DNA of 22,464 nucleotides. Source: Ophiothrix spiculata (Eukaryota > Echinodermata > Ophiuroidea > Amphilepidida > Ophiotrichidae). The stretch lies in NCBI GenBank assembly GCA_000969725.1, contig JXSR01S009216.1; one strand, given 5' to 3'. Position numbers and translations under genes: made by a program. Positions 1-8,618 of this stretch are shown here, one piece after another. The notes beneath the pieces were generated by a model, which was not told the DNA's origin, made no database searches, and saw nothing but the letters and a program-made list of their open reading frames with translations. Within the stretch, counting starts at the first letter, position 1, and each line of letters begins with the position of its first letter.

Positions 1-1365
1 TGGCAGTCAAGTATTGTAATTCACAATTGACATTAAAATGAGTTGCATGAAGGCAATTTTCAAATTTCATTTTTCAATATAACCTAACGGTGCATTATAA
101 ATACTATATTTTGACCCACGTCCCATCTAAATTTGTCATCTGGTTCCAGAGATTTTCTATTTTGATTCTGTCTAACTCAAAATCAAATTCAGCATCGTGT
201 TAAATATTAAAATGATATCATTTATTATTTGAATTAAAAAGTTCTATTCTTGTTTTCTATTCTCTTCCATGTCTGCCTCCACCTGTCATCACATCTCATC
301 ATAATAAATGCACAGGTAAGTGAAATGTAACCTTATATACCAAAGATTGATAACAAGGTCATTAACATTGCATTGCATAAGATGGTAAATTTGAGATAAA
401 TAAGCCATTAGGCTTAATGAGATTTTTTTCTATATACCATTGAAAAATAAAATACAATATTACATACATGAAATGTAGATGTCATTAAAGTTTGAGTATA
501 GCCAATGAGGCATTGGAATTTAATTCCTGGTTCTTTCTTGTAAAACCCAGTTTGGAGTTTACTTCATCTGGTATTATGATCAAAGCAATCTTATCCTCTA
601 AATATTTCCAACCATGAAAGGTTTTTCTATATATTTTAGGGAAGATGCTATTATCATTTGCTTGTTTACGTGTGGTTAGAATCTAAATTTATGGCTAAAA
701 ATATTGAAGCAAGACTTCAGAAAGTGGTAAACCATACTTATCAATTTATAGTACTAATGTGTCCCAGAACCTTTAAAAATCTTTCAAAGTACTTAAGTAT
801 TTATACTATTACTTCATTCCACAAATGTTTGTAACATGTCTTTTCTGATCCATCATCAAATATTACATTATGTTAGGTATTTGTAAATAATGCCAGGAAT
901 CGTAAATAGATCATGTCAGAATGTATTTGATTTTTGTTTTTAATTTTCTTAATACTTTGATTTATAATCCAAAAGGTAAGATTTGATATGTGCAGCTTTT
1001 TTAACAATCTCTAAAGTCATGGAAAGAGCCATAAATTTCTATTACTGAATATCTGAACAGAGGAAAATCAAGTATCCTTATCTGAGATATGCATTAATGT
1101 GAGTTTGTAATGTAACAGAATGTACAATGTATCTAAATTTTTTTCGATTTGTTGAATACTCGCATAATCTGAATAAAAGCATATGATAAGTCATTTGCTT
1201 GAAAAAAGTGAAGGCACAGAAAGATTTGTGTATCACAGAAAGATTTGTGCATTACTTTGCTTCCTTGAAAAAAATTATATTGAGTTAAAAAAATCTTTTA
1301 TAGATTTTCACCATATATACCAATCTGATTTGAATCACAAAAGTCACAAAAGTAATGCACAAAAT
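1..1365. other. AT-rich non-coding stretch
   Basis: I see no gene here. The sequence is AT-rich with frequent stops in all frames. Two small structures stand out. The 15-mer ACAGAAAGATTTGTG occurs twice at about 1216-1230 and 1237-1251. A short inverted repeat pairs TTTGTGCATTACTTTG near 1244 with its complement near 1346-1364, about 100 bp apart, just before a MITE starts. A 5' splice-like site at 313-321 is listed separately. An open frame of 128 codons at 1183-1569 runs into the MITE at 1366, has AT-driven composition and shows no recognisable domain, so I do not call it a gene. Confidence 0.6.
301..325 (+). promoter_or_regulatory. Splice-like AG|GTAAGT junction
   Basis: GCACAG|GTAAGTG has its junction after base 315. 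CAG|GTAAGT matches the metazoan 5' splice-site consensus at every position. The AG just before it, downstream of a pyrimidine-rich stretch at about 240-295, also makes it look like a 3' splice site. This could be the donor of an unrecognised exon, a zero-length recursive splice site in a long intron, or chance. The 20 bases right before the AG are purine-rich, which weakens the acceptor reading. No protein-like open frame is evident upstream. Confidence 0.2.
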
Positions 1366-1790
1366 TGTAGATGTCCAGCATGTATGAGCAGTAAATGCCA
1401 GAAACTTCATTTTGCGCTGCAGATGAAAATACATGTCAAGGTTGTAATTTGCTGGTATTTTGTAGTAGGCATAACGATTGTGAATCTGTCAAAAAATAAA
1501 TTTCGGCAAAAGTTTCATTTCAAGAAAATCATAAGGAAATATGAAATAAATAAATCTGCATATTTTTAAGACATTCAACCGAAAATATAGGCCTTACTGA
1601 TCTTTAAACACGTTTATCTGACACATACTATTTACTCCCTGACAAACTTTGACGTACCATAACTTGACTTCTGGCAATCTAGTGCAATTCATCAAGGTGT
1701 CTTTAATCCATGTAAAATGGTCTTTGTAAATATTTTTTAAAAAGTGAAAATGACAAGAGGCAGCATTTACGGCTGATTTGGACAGTCACA
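1366..1790 (+). mobile_element. MITE family 1, copy 1
   Basis: A non-autonomous inverted-repeat element of about 425 bp. The left end starts TGTAGATGTCCAGC and continues into GTAAATGCCAGAAACTTCAT. The right end contains GCATTTACGGCTGATTTGG followed by ACAGTCACA. Reverse-complemented, it gives TGTGACTGTCC, which matches the left end imperfectly. A second copy lies at 13509-13839 in the opposite orientation and shares the outer arms and most of the body. That copy fixes the boundaries. No transposase frame is present. The target duplication is unclear in this copy. A 57-bp core at 1451-1507 is in the opposite relative orientation in the two copies. Confidence 0.75.
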
Positions 1791-1932
1791 ATTTGTTTGT
1801 ACAGTTGAATTTATGATATCTAATATTGAGACAGAAACATCTGTTTTCTGAAAGACGTTTGTGGCAGAGCATTGCTATAAAGATAAGCAGGTTGTTTTAC
1901 AGTTGTATTGTATTGATAACAATCATAATATT
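1791..1932. other. AT-rich spacer between two elements
   Basis: A short gap between MITE family 1 and the 1.1-kb inverted-repeat element. I see no gene or repeat in it. Confidence 0.5.
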
Positions 1933-3025
1933 ATATCGCTCATTCTGAAAAATCGGGTGCCAATAGCATGTTTTACGTTCTTTTGTCCACAAAAACCTTC
2001 CAGTGCCTTTATCTCTTCCAATACTGCAATTTTCAGGTAGGGCTTGTCAAAATCTACTTGGTCATATATGGTTTGTCATACTTTTAATGCCATTATGACT
2101 CTGATTTATGCCTTCAAAGTAGCAAAAAACGTGAAAAATAGCTAAAAATGAGTTTCCATCGCAAAAGTGTTTCTTTTGGACATGCTCATTTTCTTTTAGT
2201 ATATAATACTTTTTCAAGCCTATTATAATTTTTAAACAGATAAACGATCAGCATTTTGAATATGAACAATGATTTCCAAATTTGATGACATCTTTCCATA
2301 ATTCAAAAACGAAATTCATTTTCCACCAACATCGTGTGAGCTACGTTACTTAAGTTTGGCATACCATTATTTGATGGGGAAAAACAGCAATTCCAACAAA
2401 ATTTTAGTATGCTGACAGCAAACATTCCAGTGAATTTGAAAACCATAATAGAAAATGTCAAATTTATTCATGTTTGACGATAGAAAGTGTTGAACATGAA
2501 AATTTGAACCGACCATGTTAAGAAATGTGAGCTACGTAACCATATATCTCAGTAACCATAGGCATTGCAGCAATTCCATTTTAGTATGTGATAGAGATAT
2601 ACACTACTACTACTAAGTAAATGGTCTAATGTATGTTTTGTGCATTAAAACATGCAAAAACAGTGAGCAACGTTACCGTGATCTACGTTACTACTGACCT
2701 CTACAGAACTTATAACTACCGTTTCATGACTTTTCTATGCACTAACAGTGCATATGAAGGATACACTTGCCTACAAATGCAAAAAATTGGCGAGTATCAA
2801 TACTTAAAAATAGAGCAGGTAACGTAGCTCACCCATTGCCCACCACGTAAAAATGGGTAAGTCTTTGTAACAGAAAAAATATAGAAGTGGTGTTGACAAA
2901 TCACTTGGATTCAATGTCCATGACTAGTTTACTAATAAAAACGCTTAAAAGAAAAATATTTGAGCAACTTTATTTTTTCATTTTTTTCAACTGCATTGGC
3001 ACCCGATTTTCGGAATGAGCGATAT
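1933..3025. mobile_element. 1.1-kb inverted-repeat DNA transposon, non-autonomous
   Basis: Both ends carry the same inverted repeat of about 35 bp. The left end reads ATATCGCTCATTCTGAAAAA then TCGGGTGCCAAT. The right end at about 2991-3025 reads ATTGGCACCCGATTTT then CGGAATGAGCGATAT. The repeat is near-perfect apart from one substitution and a one-base length change. The interior holds only AT-rich sequence and a 64-codon open frame at 2633-2827 with no recognisable domain, so no transposase is encoded. Five copies of a GTGAGCTACGTTAC-like motif lie inside. I could not fix a target-site duplication, so the superfamily is undetermined. Confidence 0.75.
2336..2832. repeat. Iterated 14-bp motif GTGAGCTACGTTAC
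   Basis: Within the 1.1-kb element, GTGAGCTACGTTAC occurs at 2336-2349 and, exactly, on the opposite strand at 2819-2832. Variants on the plus strand are GTGAGCTACGTAAC at 2527-2540, GTGAGCAACGTTAC at 2663-2676 and GTGATCTACGTTAC at 2678-2691. That is four forward copies and one reverse copy, with the third and fourth one base apart. Iterated short motifs inside a transposon can be binding sites for its transposase or a host factor. That role is inferred. Confidence 0.7.
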
Positions 3026-3220
3026 TGTGATAGATTGTGAGTAATCTTAAATGTATTATTCAAAAATGTATGTTATAATACATATCCCTAGATATGGAAA
3101 CTAATGCATTTGATCATTTGTTTTGGTTCTTTCTCATTTCTTACTAAAAAATAAATACATTCATTTTTTTTTTGAAATTTCAGATATTTAGGAAACATTG
3201 AGACATTTATAGCAGAATGA
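3026..3220. other. AT-rich spacer
   Basis: AT-rich sequence with a T-run near 3166-3174 and no recognisable gene or repeat. A stop codon at 3218-3220 closes the upstream side of the frame used by the candidate exon. Confidence 0.5.
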
Positions 3221-3403
3221 CTTAAATACTGTTATATTCATCATTATTTTCACTCATCCATTTACTTACTTATCTTGATCCGTTTGCCAGTTTTCATTTT
3301 GTACCAAGTAAACACAGTCAATTACACGTGCGCCGCAGATACCGACGTGCAAGTCTACAAAGTGTGCTGCGTCTCCTGCAGTATAGCTGTATGTTCAAAA
3401 TAA
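3221..3403 (+). CDS. Candidate cysteine-rich terminal exon
   Basis: An open frame of 60 codons between stops at 3218-3220 and 3401-3403, lacking an internal ATG. Its distal part at about 3318-3400 is clearly GC-richer than its surroundings. It reads NYTCAADTDVQVYKV, then CCVSC, then SIAVCSK and a stop. Splice acceptors could be the AG at 3289-3290 or 3316-3317. Either gives a phase-1 exon, as is common for extracellular modules. AATAAA at 3399-3404 overlaps the stop codon. The CCxSC ending resembles the end of PLAC domains in ADAMTS and papilin-type secreted proteins, though the spacing to the preceding cysteine is longer than I expect. No partner exon is recognised in the window. It could be a decayed exon, part of a repeat, or chance. 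Confidence 0.27.
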   Translation, partial: LKYCYIHHYFHSSIYLLILIRLPVFILYQVNTVNYTCAADTDVQVYKVCCVSCSIAVCSK

Positions 3404-3417
3404 AATAATATTTGAGG

Positions 3418-3849
3418 GGTGCTCCGGTGAAATGGGCAGACAGTTACAAATTTCAAAATCGAGTTCATTACATATTTTGATTCTCTATAATCTCAGCTTT
3501 TGAATGATATAAAATGTAACACTTTCTTTCTTCATTTTCCATTAAAAGATCAAAATCCAAGGCTGTCCACTGAACATCTGGTAATAAAACATAGCCGCAA
3601 ATTGATTTAATGTTCCTGATTATTATAGTGCATAATACCAAAATGTGATCAATTTACCATGAATGATTGCACTTTCCGGCATAAATGACTTGTAAAACTT
3701 GAGGTACAGTTAAAGGCTTATGCAAGTATGTGCCGGTCCTATGTGCTTTTTGTTAAAACAAAAATAATCAATTCACCATTTTTTTGCTTAGATACCATTT
3801 ATTCAAAAACTCCATTAATGACTTACCGCTTATTTTGGCGGAGCACACC
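3418..3849 (+). mobile_element. MITE family 2, copy 1
   Basis: An element of about 432 bp. The left end reads GGTGCTCCGGTGAAATGGGC. The right end, reverse-complemented, reads GGTGTGCTCCGCCAAAATAA, giving an imperfect inverted repeat. The body aligns collinearly with 20312-20738. Shared blocks include TCTCTATAATCT, CAAAATGTGATCAATT and CCATTTATTCAAAA. No coding frame is visible. It lies 14 bp after the stop of the candidate terminal exon, so if that exon is real the element sits in or beside its 3' untranslated region. Confidence 0.75.
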
Positions 3850-4899
3850 ACATTTCATTGTTGTTAATTAAAAATTATCAATCAAACTTTTCAGAAAGAA
3901 TTAAATTTAATATGTGTCAGGTGTGTGTATAAAAGGGCATCTTTGTACATAATGGCACAAAATATGTAGCTAAAACCTAGCAACTTAGTGTCAAAATGTA
4001 ATATTGTTAGGATAATCTTTCTACCTAATTGCCAATTTAAATTTTGTTTAATATACACAATAATTTCCCTTAAGAAAAACAAATAAGTTTACCATAATCA
4101 CATTCAACCTTACCGGTATACCAGGTTAACTAGCTCTAACCTTAAGCTGTAACAAAATGTAATTGGATCTATATGTAGCAAATTAATCTCATGTTCTTAT
4201 TTGTTTGATAGTATTCACGACCTGATTTGTAGTTGCTTGAAATAGGCCAGGTTAACACCTTTTCTTATAGCACAATATATTTTTAGCATAAACCTCTTTT
4301 CTTTTTTAGGCAAGACATATTTAACCTTATTATATAATGAATATTTTCTCTCAAGCATAACTGGTCAATATTAAAAAAAAGAAATCTATTCAAGCAAACC
4401 TCTATATCCTCAAGATCTCCAATCTATCCCTTTCAATTTTAGGCTACAAAATAAAAGGTCACGTTTCTCTGAAAACATTTTGGCCAAAGTTCGTTATATA
4501 ATAAAACACATTACAAGTTAAAGTGATTACTCTCCTGGGTTCTGAATTTGATATAGGAAACTGATTACAAAATCAAAACACAAATGGTGAAAGGAATACT
4601 TAATTGAATTTGGATGGTCAGTTAAGTACGCAGAGGTCAACATACTTGCCTTGTGGGTATTGGACATCCATCACCAAGTCATCCATTCTAATTTCTAGTT
4701 GAATATCAAGAAATGCATATACTTAAACCATAGTTTATGAAATAAGTTAACATTATATGTAGAAATGCCATTTACTTTTTTATTTGGTCAACACTGTCCT
4801 TGATATGAATAATCATTTATTGTTTTCATTAAAATATTTTAAAATGAATAAAACATTTCTGCAATATTAATGATTATGTGTATGGTGCCACACCACAAA
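3850..4899. other. AT-rich non-coding stretch
   Basis: No gene is recognised. The block CCAGGTTAAC occurs twice in the same direction, near 4122 and 4249, without a clear larger repeat. A minus-strand open frame of 63 codons at 3891-4082 has no domain features. Confidence 0.5.
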
Positions 4900-5180
4900 A
4901 TAGCTTCCCATTGACTAACTGTAAAAAATGGCTTCCTCAAAACACCCGAAAACTCAATAATAAAGCAACTGGTTGCTTCAACACTGCCTTTTCTCAATTG
5001 ATTATGATCTCTTCTAACACAAAATGATGATAAAGTACATCCTCAAGGCAAAGTTTTCAAGATACTGGATGCTGAAGTAATAACGCCAAATTTTGTATTA
5101 CCAGAATCAGACGCAAATTAAGGAAAACCCTTTAAATTTTACCAAAGTAATCTGGAGATCAAAAATGGCATCAGAGCATC
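4900..5180. repeat. Dispersed repeat, copy 1
   Basis: This region resembles 11600-11900 in the same orientation. Shared blocks in the same order are CCC-TTGACT, GCAACTGGTT, TCTCAATTGA, ACAAAATG and the 20-mer CAAGGCAAAGTTTTCAAGAT (here near 5043). The copies are diverged with indels and I cannot fix termini. It is probably another old non-autonomous transposon. Confidence 0.45.
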
Positions 5181-5725
5181 TTCTATAGAACAAAATATTG
5201 ACCAAACATATTGCCCTTCCATTCATTCTGAGGTCCTCATTTAGGAAAGAGCAGTCAATTTTGCCGATTTTAGAAATGCCAGATTCCGAGCGCTAGTTAT
5301 TTACTGTAGTGCACCCGTATGCATTTTATACAAGTCATATATACCATTGTAACTGGATTTAACCTGAGCAATATTTTACTGATATCATATGTTACAAGTC
5401 AAATGGCAACTTATAGGATTAAATCAAATCTCAAATGTTCAAATTTCAGCAAAACATCAGCAAGCACCTGTTTTGTTGTCACTGATATCAGTACTGTCTC
5501 ATCTGTTGATCCTAGTGATCAAACAGGATTCATTATGGTACACAAAAACCATGGTTTAATAACAAATTCAGTAATCTATCTCAGAAGATGCGCCCAGGAT
5601 CGGGCATAAGACGTCAGAGTTTCCAAGAAAGTTTATATCCAGTTTTAACTCATTACGTATAATTGCTTATTTCATTTCGTGACACTTTCATTGAATCTAT
5701 TGACACTTTAGGCAGAACATGGGCA
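5181..5725. other. Non-coding stretch with a weak open frame
   Basis: An open frame of 96 codons occupies 5319-5609 on the plus strand. Its second half is less AT-rich, but I recognise no domain, signal peptide or splice context, and nothing nearby supports a gene. I leave it unannotated. No other structure is seen. Confidence 0.4.
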
Positions 5726-5830
5726 TAATAATAATAATAATAATAATAATAATCGGATTTTAATAGCGCTTGTTAACTATGTATGCAAAGCGCTGTCGCC
5801 AATTATTATTACGCTGCCGTCAGGAAACCA
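5726..5830. repeat. (AAT)n microsatellite plus AGCGCTT module
   Basis: About nine uninterrupted ATA/AAT units at 5726-5753 lead directly into a segment containing AGCGCTT at about 5765-5771 and its complement AAGCGCT about 20 bp later. It then continues with AATTATTATTACGC. This microsatellite-plus-hairpin arrangement resembles a repeat tail I recall from several marine invertebrate genomes. The parent element is not identified. Confidence 0.55.
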
Positions 5831-6020
5831 TCACAATCATTTTGCATGAACTAGTTGTCGCTTGCCAGGCGCGCATCCTATCTGCACTTAGATTGTATGT
5901 TCCCCATAACAGCATAGTTAAACAAAAAAGAGATGAAGATACATCTCAAATACTTTGCCATCAAAAAATTCACATATTTTAAGACATATACAACAACAAC
6001 AACTACAAGTAATTTATGCA
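5831..6020. other. Non-coding spacer with an ACA run
   Basis: No gene is seen. A short (CAA)n run lies at about 5988-6002, just before the TGACACC array. Confidence 0.4.
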
Positions 6021-6308
6021 TGCAGTCTTGACACCCTTCCTTTTCTTGTCATATCATGGCACTTAGATTATAATGTTAAACTGGCATTTCAAAATTAAAC
6101 AAGGATAGCGTTTAAATATATGAAGGACATAAAAAACAAATTACTAAATACAATTATGACACCTTAGTATATCATTTCACTTACAATGCAGTCACTGACA
6201 TTTCAGAAAAATATAGATTATATCATGACACCAAAATTGTACTTAGTAGCATTTCTAACTTGACATTGATGTTTACATGTCATTGTGACACCTTTTCTTG
6301 ACATATAA
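6021..6308. repeat. Degenerate TGACACC tandem array
   Basis: TGACACC recurs at 6029, 6157, 6226 and 6286. The units share further blocks in the same order: TATCAT, ACTTA and GCATTT(C) followed by AAAAT. Unit length varies from about 60 to 130 bp. The last unit is interrupted by the Harbinger-like element at 6309-6857 and resumes after it, at TGAAACTTAGATTAT. This looks like an old, diverged tandem repeat. Confidence 0.5.
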
Positions 6309-6857
6309 GGCCAAAAAAAAAGTTTGTTTCTGGTAACATGCTTGAAAAAGTAAATGCGGTATGCGGCTTTTTATTTTTTATTTTTTACCTTTCGAAAATG
6401 TAATGCGATATGCGGTTTTCCTTTTTTTTTTTTTTTAATACAAAAAATGCAGGATTCCCAGGAAGAAAAACACATTAACACAATGCTCTTGGTTTTTTAT
6501 ATTATTTATTAATATCATTAATATCCATAAAGGCTTTATATATAACTGTAGCCTTTGTTATTGTAATAGGTATTGAGTATCCATGTAATCTTACCTAAAT
6601 ATGAGAATGTTCCTGTATCTCCAGATATATGAACAATTAATTGCCAACTAATTGATAGGCTGAGAGTACCTGAATTGGTGTTTGTTTGTTTTTACGCAAG
6701 TCTCCAGTAAGCTTTTTACAGAATTCGGTTGGGTTTAAAAACATTTTATTTTTGATGCGAAATATCAAAAAAAAAAATAATAAAATATGCGGGAAATATG
6801 TAATTAAACAGAAACGCGCGCGTGTTACCAGAAACAAACTTGTTTTTCTATTTGGCC
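6309..6857. mobile_element. PIF/Harbinger-like MITE inserted in a tandem repeat
   Basis: A 549-bp element. The left end is GGCCAAAAAAAAAGTTTGTT then TCTGGTAACATGC. The right end, reverse-complemented, is GGCCAAATAGAAAAACAAGT then TTGTTTCTGGTAACACGC. TAA lies immediately outside both ends (6306-6308 and 6858-6860). A 3-bp TAA target duplication and GG-starting TIRs fit the PIF/Harbinger superfamily. The body holds two copies of an AATGCGRTATGCGG-like block followed by T-runs near 6355 and 6401. The overlapping 64-66 codon frames on both strands are not a transposase. The flanking repeat provides an independent check on the ends. Confidence 0.8.
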
Positions 6858-6860
6858 TAA

Positions 6861-7332
6861 TGAAACTTAGATTATTCTAGTTGGCATTTCAGAATTTAAG
6901 AAAAAGGCTGAACATTTCAATGGCTTATATAGGTATATTTAAGTACCTATATGAGACCTACTGCCACAAATTGATTGGAATGTCACACATAACAAGTATT
7001 TAGTTCCTTTTTTTTGTTCTTATCTTTCAATGATCTGTCTTCCTTCGTCATGTGAGTGCAAGAAAGTTGTATCTGCAATAGCTGCCATAGGTTTCTATTA
7101 GCTGCCAAAATGTTTATTTAATATTTCTTACTTACAAGTTACTACCTATTTAGTGATAGGAGCATACAGGATAACATTCTTCTGTAGACTTATCATCTTT
7201 ATATCCCATTCTTTAGAACCATCATCATCAGGCCTATGTGGTATTGTATAACTATCTTTAAAATAAAGGTGTTATTATACAAGTGTAAGTGTAATATGCT
7301 CTTACCATGTTCACATATTGTTTTAACAAGTG
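6861..7332. other. Non-coding stretch after the Harbinger-like element
   Basis: The first 40 bases continue the interrupted TGACACC repeat unit (ACTTAGATTAT ... GGCATTTCA). The remainder is AT-rich with no gene or clear repeat. The block ATAGGTATATTTAAGTACCT near 6930 is a small imperfect palindrome. Confidence 0.5.
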
Positions 7333-7334
7333 TA

Positions 7335-7459
7335 GGGGCCCGTTTCATAAAGATTTGAATCAAGCGTTTGATTTCGAACGTAAATTTACATTGTATCAAC
7401 CTATTTTATGCTTGATTAATCAAATGTACATTTGATTCAAATCTTTATGAAACGAGCCC
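7335..7459. mobile_element. Short MITE with TIR GGGCYCGTTTCATAAAG
   Basis: A 125-bp element. The left end is GGGGCCCGTTTCATAAAGAT then TTGAATCAA. The right end, reverse-complemented, is GGGCTCGTTTCATAAAGATT then TGAATCAA. The arms match except for one extra G and one transition near the tip. TA lies outside both ends (7333-7334 and 7460-7461), consistent with a Tc1/mariner-type target. This end sequence is one I recall as abundant in marine invertebrates. The interior is almost all inverted repeat and non-coding. Confidence 0.85.
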
Positions 7460-7461
7460 TA

Positions 7462-7632
7462 GAAATGTCACTTGATGCAGTAACCCTATTATGACATGAG
7501 AGATGTATATCATTGATGTTGTGCATCTTTGTGTAATCAACATTCAAGTATGCATTGGTAATCACAATATGAAAAGCTTAAGAGAAAGTACATGTGGGTA
7601 TTTCATAGAGTAGAAGTGAGATCAGTTCGACG
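7462..7632. other. Spacer between inverted-repeat elements
   Basis: No gene or repeat recognised. Confidence 0.4.
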
Positions 7633-8105
7633 GAACTCACAATTCGGATATGTATCTGAATTTGGATACCCCGTATCAAAATTCTGATAACCATCTGAAT
7701 GTGGATTAAAAACAGCTGAAACGAGATATCAGGTGAAATGAATATTCAGCTTTGCTGCGCACCATAGTGGTATGTACAAAAGTCAATAACATTATCATCA
7801 TTTGTTATCTAATTCTAACAAAGTTTTTGCCAAATTATTTTGCTCTCTGTGATCAGGACATGTTTCGAAGCTGTTCCACTGGAATTGCACAGATTGAAAT
7901 GACATTTCCACAGATACATTTATCGTAAATGCAAGAAAGATTTTCGACATGTACTTGCCACCATGTGCTATCGTTTTGTTACCTGCGCAACGACAGGCGT
8001 ATCAGAATTCGGATACCCCTCAATATCCTACCTAATACTGATACGGGTATCCGAATTTTGATATGTGGGTATCCAAATTCAGATACGTATCCGAATTGTG
8101 AGTTC
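7633..8105. mobile_element. Foldback-like element of GGATAC/GAATT modules
   Basis: GAACTCACAATTCGGATA at 7633-7650 is repeated inverted at the right end (8088-8105). The inverted match extends about 60 bp with few differences. Inside both arms, variants of GTATCCGAATT and GGATACCC recur several times, so the arms are built from iterated modules and can pair in several registers. Open frames of 85 and 66 codons on opposite strands at about 7929-8186 arise from this repeated sequence and encode low-complexity Arg/Ile/Pro-rich peptides. They are not genes. No clear target duplication is seen. Confidence 0.7.
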
Positions 8106-8265
8106 TGCCAAACTGAGATAGGATATGATTGGACATGTGTGCAATATGAGCATTTTCGGTCACATGCACCTGTCACCAAAGACTAAAGAATAACAAGCAG
8201 GTCAGAGCCTGTCATCAAAATAATACATCCTATTAGAATGAAATTATCAATAAGAAGCTGTAGGC

Positions 8266-8590
8266 CATTGAGGTCACTTGTTAAACATCTAGCAGGTGTT
8301 AGCTTGTCAACTTGATGAAAGTGACACATTTTATTTGAAAGTGACACATTTTATTTGAAAGTGACACTGAATCAGCACAGAATTGATTGCAAAATGTGAC
8401 ATTATGTTGTCAATAATATCAAATTTATATTAAATGAAGCTATGTGCTACACATGTATTTGAGGATCACTTACACTGCTTACCAAGATATCGCCTTAAGA
8501 ATATAAAGCAGCTGGTCAACTTGATAAAAGTGACACACCTTTTATTTCAAGTGACACCTAATCAGCATCAGATTGCATCTGGCAGTACTG
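8266..8590 (+). repeat. Duplicated segment with GTGACAC tandem
   Basis: GTGACACATTTTATTTGAAA is repeated exactly at 8321-8340 and 8341-8360, with a third partial unit at 8361. The surrounding segment (TTGAGG-TCACTT ... GTCAACTTGATGAAAGTGACAC ... AATCAGCA) recurs in the same orientation at about 8458-8585. There the 20-bp unit is present only once and is diverged. A weak further match (ACACATTTTATTCCAAAGTGACACA) lies near 9592. I recognise no gene here. Confidence 0.7.
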
Positions 8591-8618
8591 TTGCGTGCAC
8601 CAAGACATTTTAGTTTAA

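Noticed and set aside
1183..1569. 128-codon open frame, the longest ATG-initiated one in the window
   Set aside because: It runs through AT-rich DNA into MITE family 1, including the invertible 57-bp core, and its peptide has no recognisable domain. Lysine/phenylalanine-rich composition fits AT bias.
5319..5609. 96-codon open frame with a less AT-rich second half
   Set aside because: No domain, no signal peptide, no splice or promoter context, and no related sequence in the window. Insufficient support for a gene.
7929..8186. Overlapping frames on both strands with Arg/Ile/Pro repeats
   Set aside because: They are translations of the GGATAC/GTATCC modules of the foldback element.
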